Assembly: GCA_947505055.1 (NCBI GenBank)
Contig: CANNLO010000303.1
Location: 1-5,943, forward strand
Reading direction: 5' to 3'
Source of the DNA: Methylococcaceae bacterium
GTDB taxonomy: Bacteria; Pseudomonadota; Gammaproteobacteria; Methylococcales; Methylomonadaceae
DNA length: 5,943 nt
Shown: piece after piece, positions 5,275 through 5,943 of the stretch
How the letters are laid out: every line of letters starts with the position of its first letter
Position numbering within the stretch: the first letter of the stretch is position 1
The notes under the pieces: generated by a model
Told to the model about the DNA's origin: nothing
The model's database searches: none
Seen by the model: the letters and a program-made list of their open reading frames with translations, nothing else
Position numbers and translations under genes: made by a program

Positions 5275-5943
5275 TCCCCAACCGCTGTGCCAATAAGCCC
5301 GACAAGCTTTTTAATTGACGAATTGCGCTGGCGTTAAGTTTTTTTAGACGATCATCTTGTGGCAAACCCATCGTTATCAGTTCGGCGTTAAGACTTTCTA
5401 GGTTGGTTAGCACCAGTAATTCTTGAACGCTGGCATAATCACGCATATTGCCTACACGCTCGGGATTGGTGTCGCGCCATTGTTTAGCGGTTTGGCCGAA
5501 CAAAGCCACATTAAGTACATCGGCTTCGTTGGCATAAGCCAAACCCGCTTGGCTAGCGGTCACGGAGTCAGGAATCAAGTGGCTTTTGATGGCATCGGTA
5601 TGGATACGGTAATTCAGTTTGGACAGGGTACGGTTTAGATTCCATTCCAACGATAGCCGACGGCTTTCGTCTTCTTTAAGGCGCTGGAACTCTTTAATCA
5701 GGTAAAGTTTAAATTCCGGACTGAGCCAAGAACCAAATTCAAAGGCAATGTCTTTGTGGGCGTAGGTGCCGCCGTATCGTCCTGCACTTGCTATCAAGCC
5801 GCGTGCGCCGGTTAGTTCTATCCATTTTTTCGCGGAGAGAAAGAAACTGTTACGACCCGCTTCATTTTTAATTCCCTCGAATTCGAGGGAATTAAAATCT
5901 GGATTGTTAATTTGTTCCCAGACGCCCAAAAACAAAACGGTAT
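5261..5943 (-). CDS. KilA-N domain DNA-binding protein, partial at right edge
   Basis: The frame stays open past the window edge upstream of a TTG at 5935, and the residues before it (TVLFLGVWE) also fit the family, so the true start lies outside; at least 227 codons are present. The core reads VWEQINNPDFN, EFEGIKNEAGRNSF, SAKKWIE, then AGRYGGTYAHKDIAFEFGSWLSPEFKLYL and IKEFQRLK. This is the KilA-N DNA-binding fold as found in phage proteins and in genes lodged between hsdM and hsdS. The C-terminal part (NYRIHTDAIKSHLIP, FGQTAKQWR) is helical and typical of the chromosomal members. It ends 14 bases inside hsdS (ATGCTGATGAATAA), which implies translational coupling in one RM operon. Its role there is not established; a regulatory or accessory function is inferred. 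Confidence 0.85.
   Translation of the reverse strand, partial: TVLFLGVWEQINNPDFNSLEFEGIKNEAGRNSFFLSAKKWIELTGARGLIASAGRYGGTYAHKDIAFEFGSWLSPEFKLYLIKEFQRLKEDESRRLSLEWNLNRTLSKLNYRIHTDAIKSHLIPDSVTASQAGLAYANEADVLNVALFGQTAKQWRDTNPERVGNMRDYASVQELLVLTNLESLNAELITMGLPQDDRLKKLNASAIRQLKSLSGLLAQRLGNADE
5866..5897. repeat. Perfect 32-bp palindrome inside the KilA-N gene
   Basis: Positions 5866-5881 are the exact reverse complement of 5882-5897, centred on GAATTC with no spacer. On the coding strand the palindrome falls in phase with codons and encodes FNSLE then FEGIK, a conserved part of the KilA-N core. It could extrude as a cruciform, fold as a strong mRNA hairpin, or serve as a dimer binding site. Chance aided by codon choice within a conserved motif is the plain alternative. 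Confidence 0.85.

Noticed and set aside
5423..5638. Plus-strand 71-codon frame
   Set aside because: Antisense to the conserved KilA-N coding sequence, with no family likeness.

Overview
The window looks like an accessory region of a gammaproteobacterial-type genome with moderate to low G+C. No housekeeping gene, rRNA or tRNA is visible. Protein style (IS21-type ends, a KilA-N gene inside a type I restriction locus, small secreted proteins) fits a Gammaproteobacterium, perhaps a methanotroph relative, but this is only an impression.

Left part (1-1510). Four spaced GTGTTCA units at the left edge look like the multiple terminal repeats of an IS21-family element. The element runs into a conserved hypothetical gene whose original 5' end seems lost, followed by a small overlapping conserved gene (486-695). 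A short stretch (759-883) keeps what looks like the frameshifted tail of a small protein. Then come two small envelope genes in tandem: a secreted protein with two cysteines (919-1278) and a short Tyr-rich putative lipoprotein (1295-1510).

Middle (1511-3829). A rho-independent terminator and a tandem TGGGGGTAC repeat lie upstream of an intact tyrosine recombinase (1897-3366) with all expected catalytic residues. This looks like the integrase end of an integrated island. About 460 bases of A+T-rich non-coding DNA follow.

Right part (3830-5943). This is a wreck of two restriction-modification systems joined tail to tail. On the plus strand is a DNA cytosine-5 methyltransferase gene, preceded by a TATACT -10-like box, a palindrome and a 16-codon leader ORF. 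It is interrupted by a -1 frameshift at an A8 run that is also an in-frame A AAA AAA slippery heptamer. Its 3' end runs into the antisense of a type I specificity gene (hsdS) on the minus strand, which is itself cut off inside its first target-recognition domain; the breakpoint is near 4825. Upstream of hsdS on the minus strand is a KilA-N gene that overlaps hsdS by 14 bases and continues past the right edge. It carries a perfect 32-bp palindrome in frame.

The most interesting points are the tail-to-tail fusion of two RM remnants, the slippery-site frameshift in the methyltransferase and the 32-bp palindrome in the KilA-N gene. I see no clear evidence of a wholly new system.
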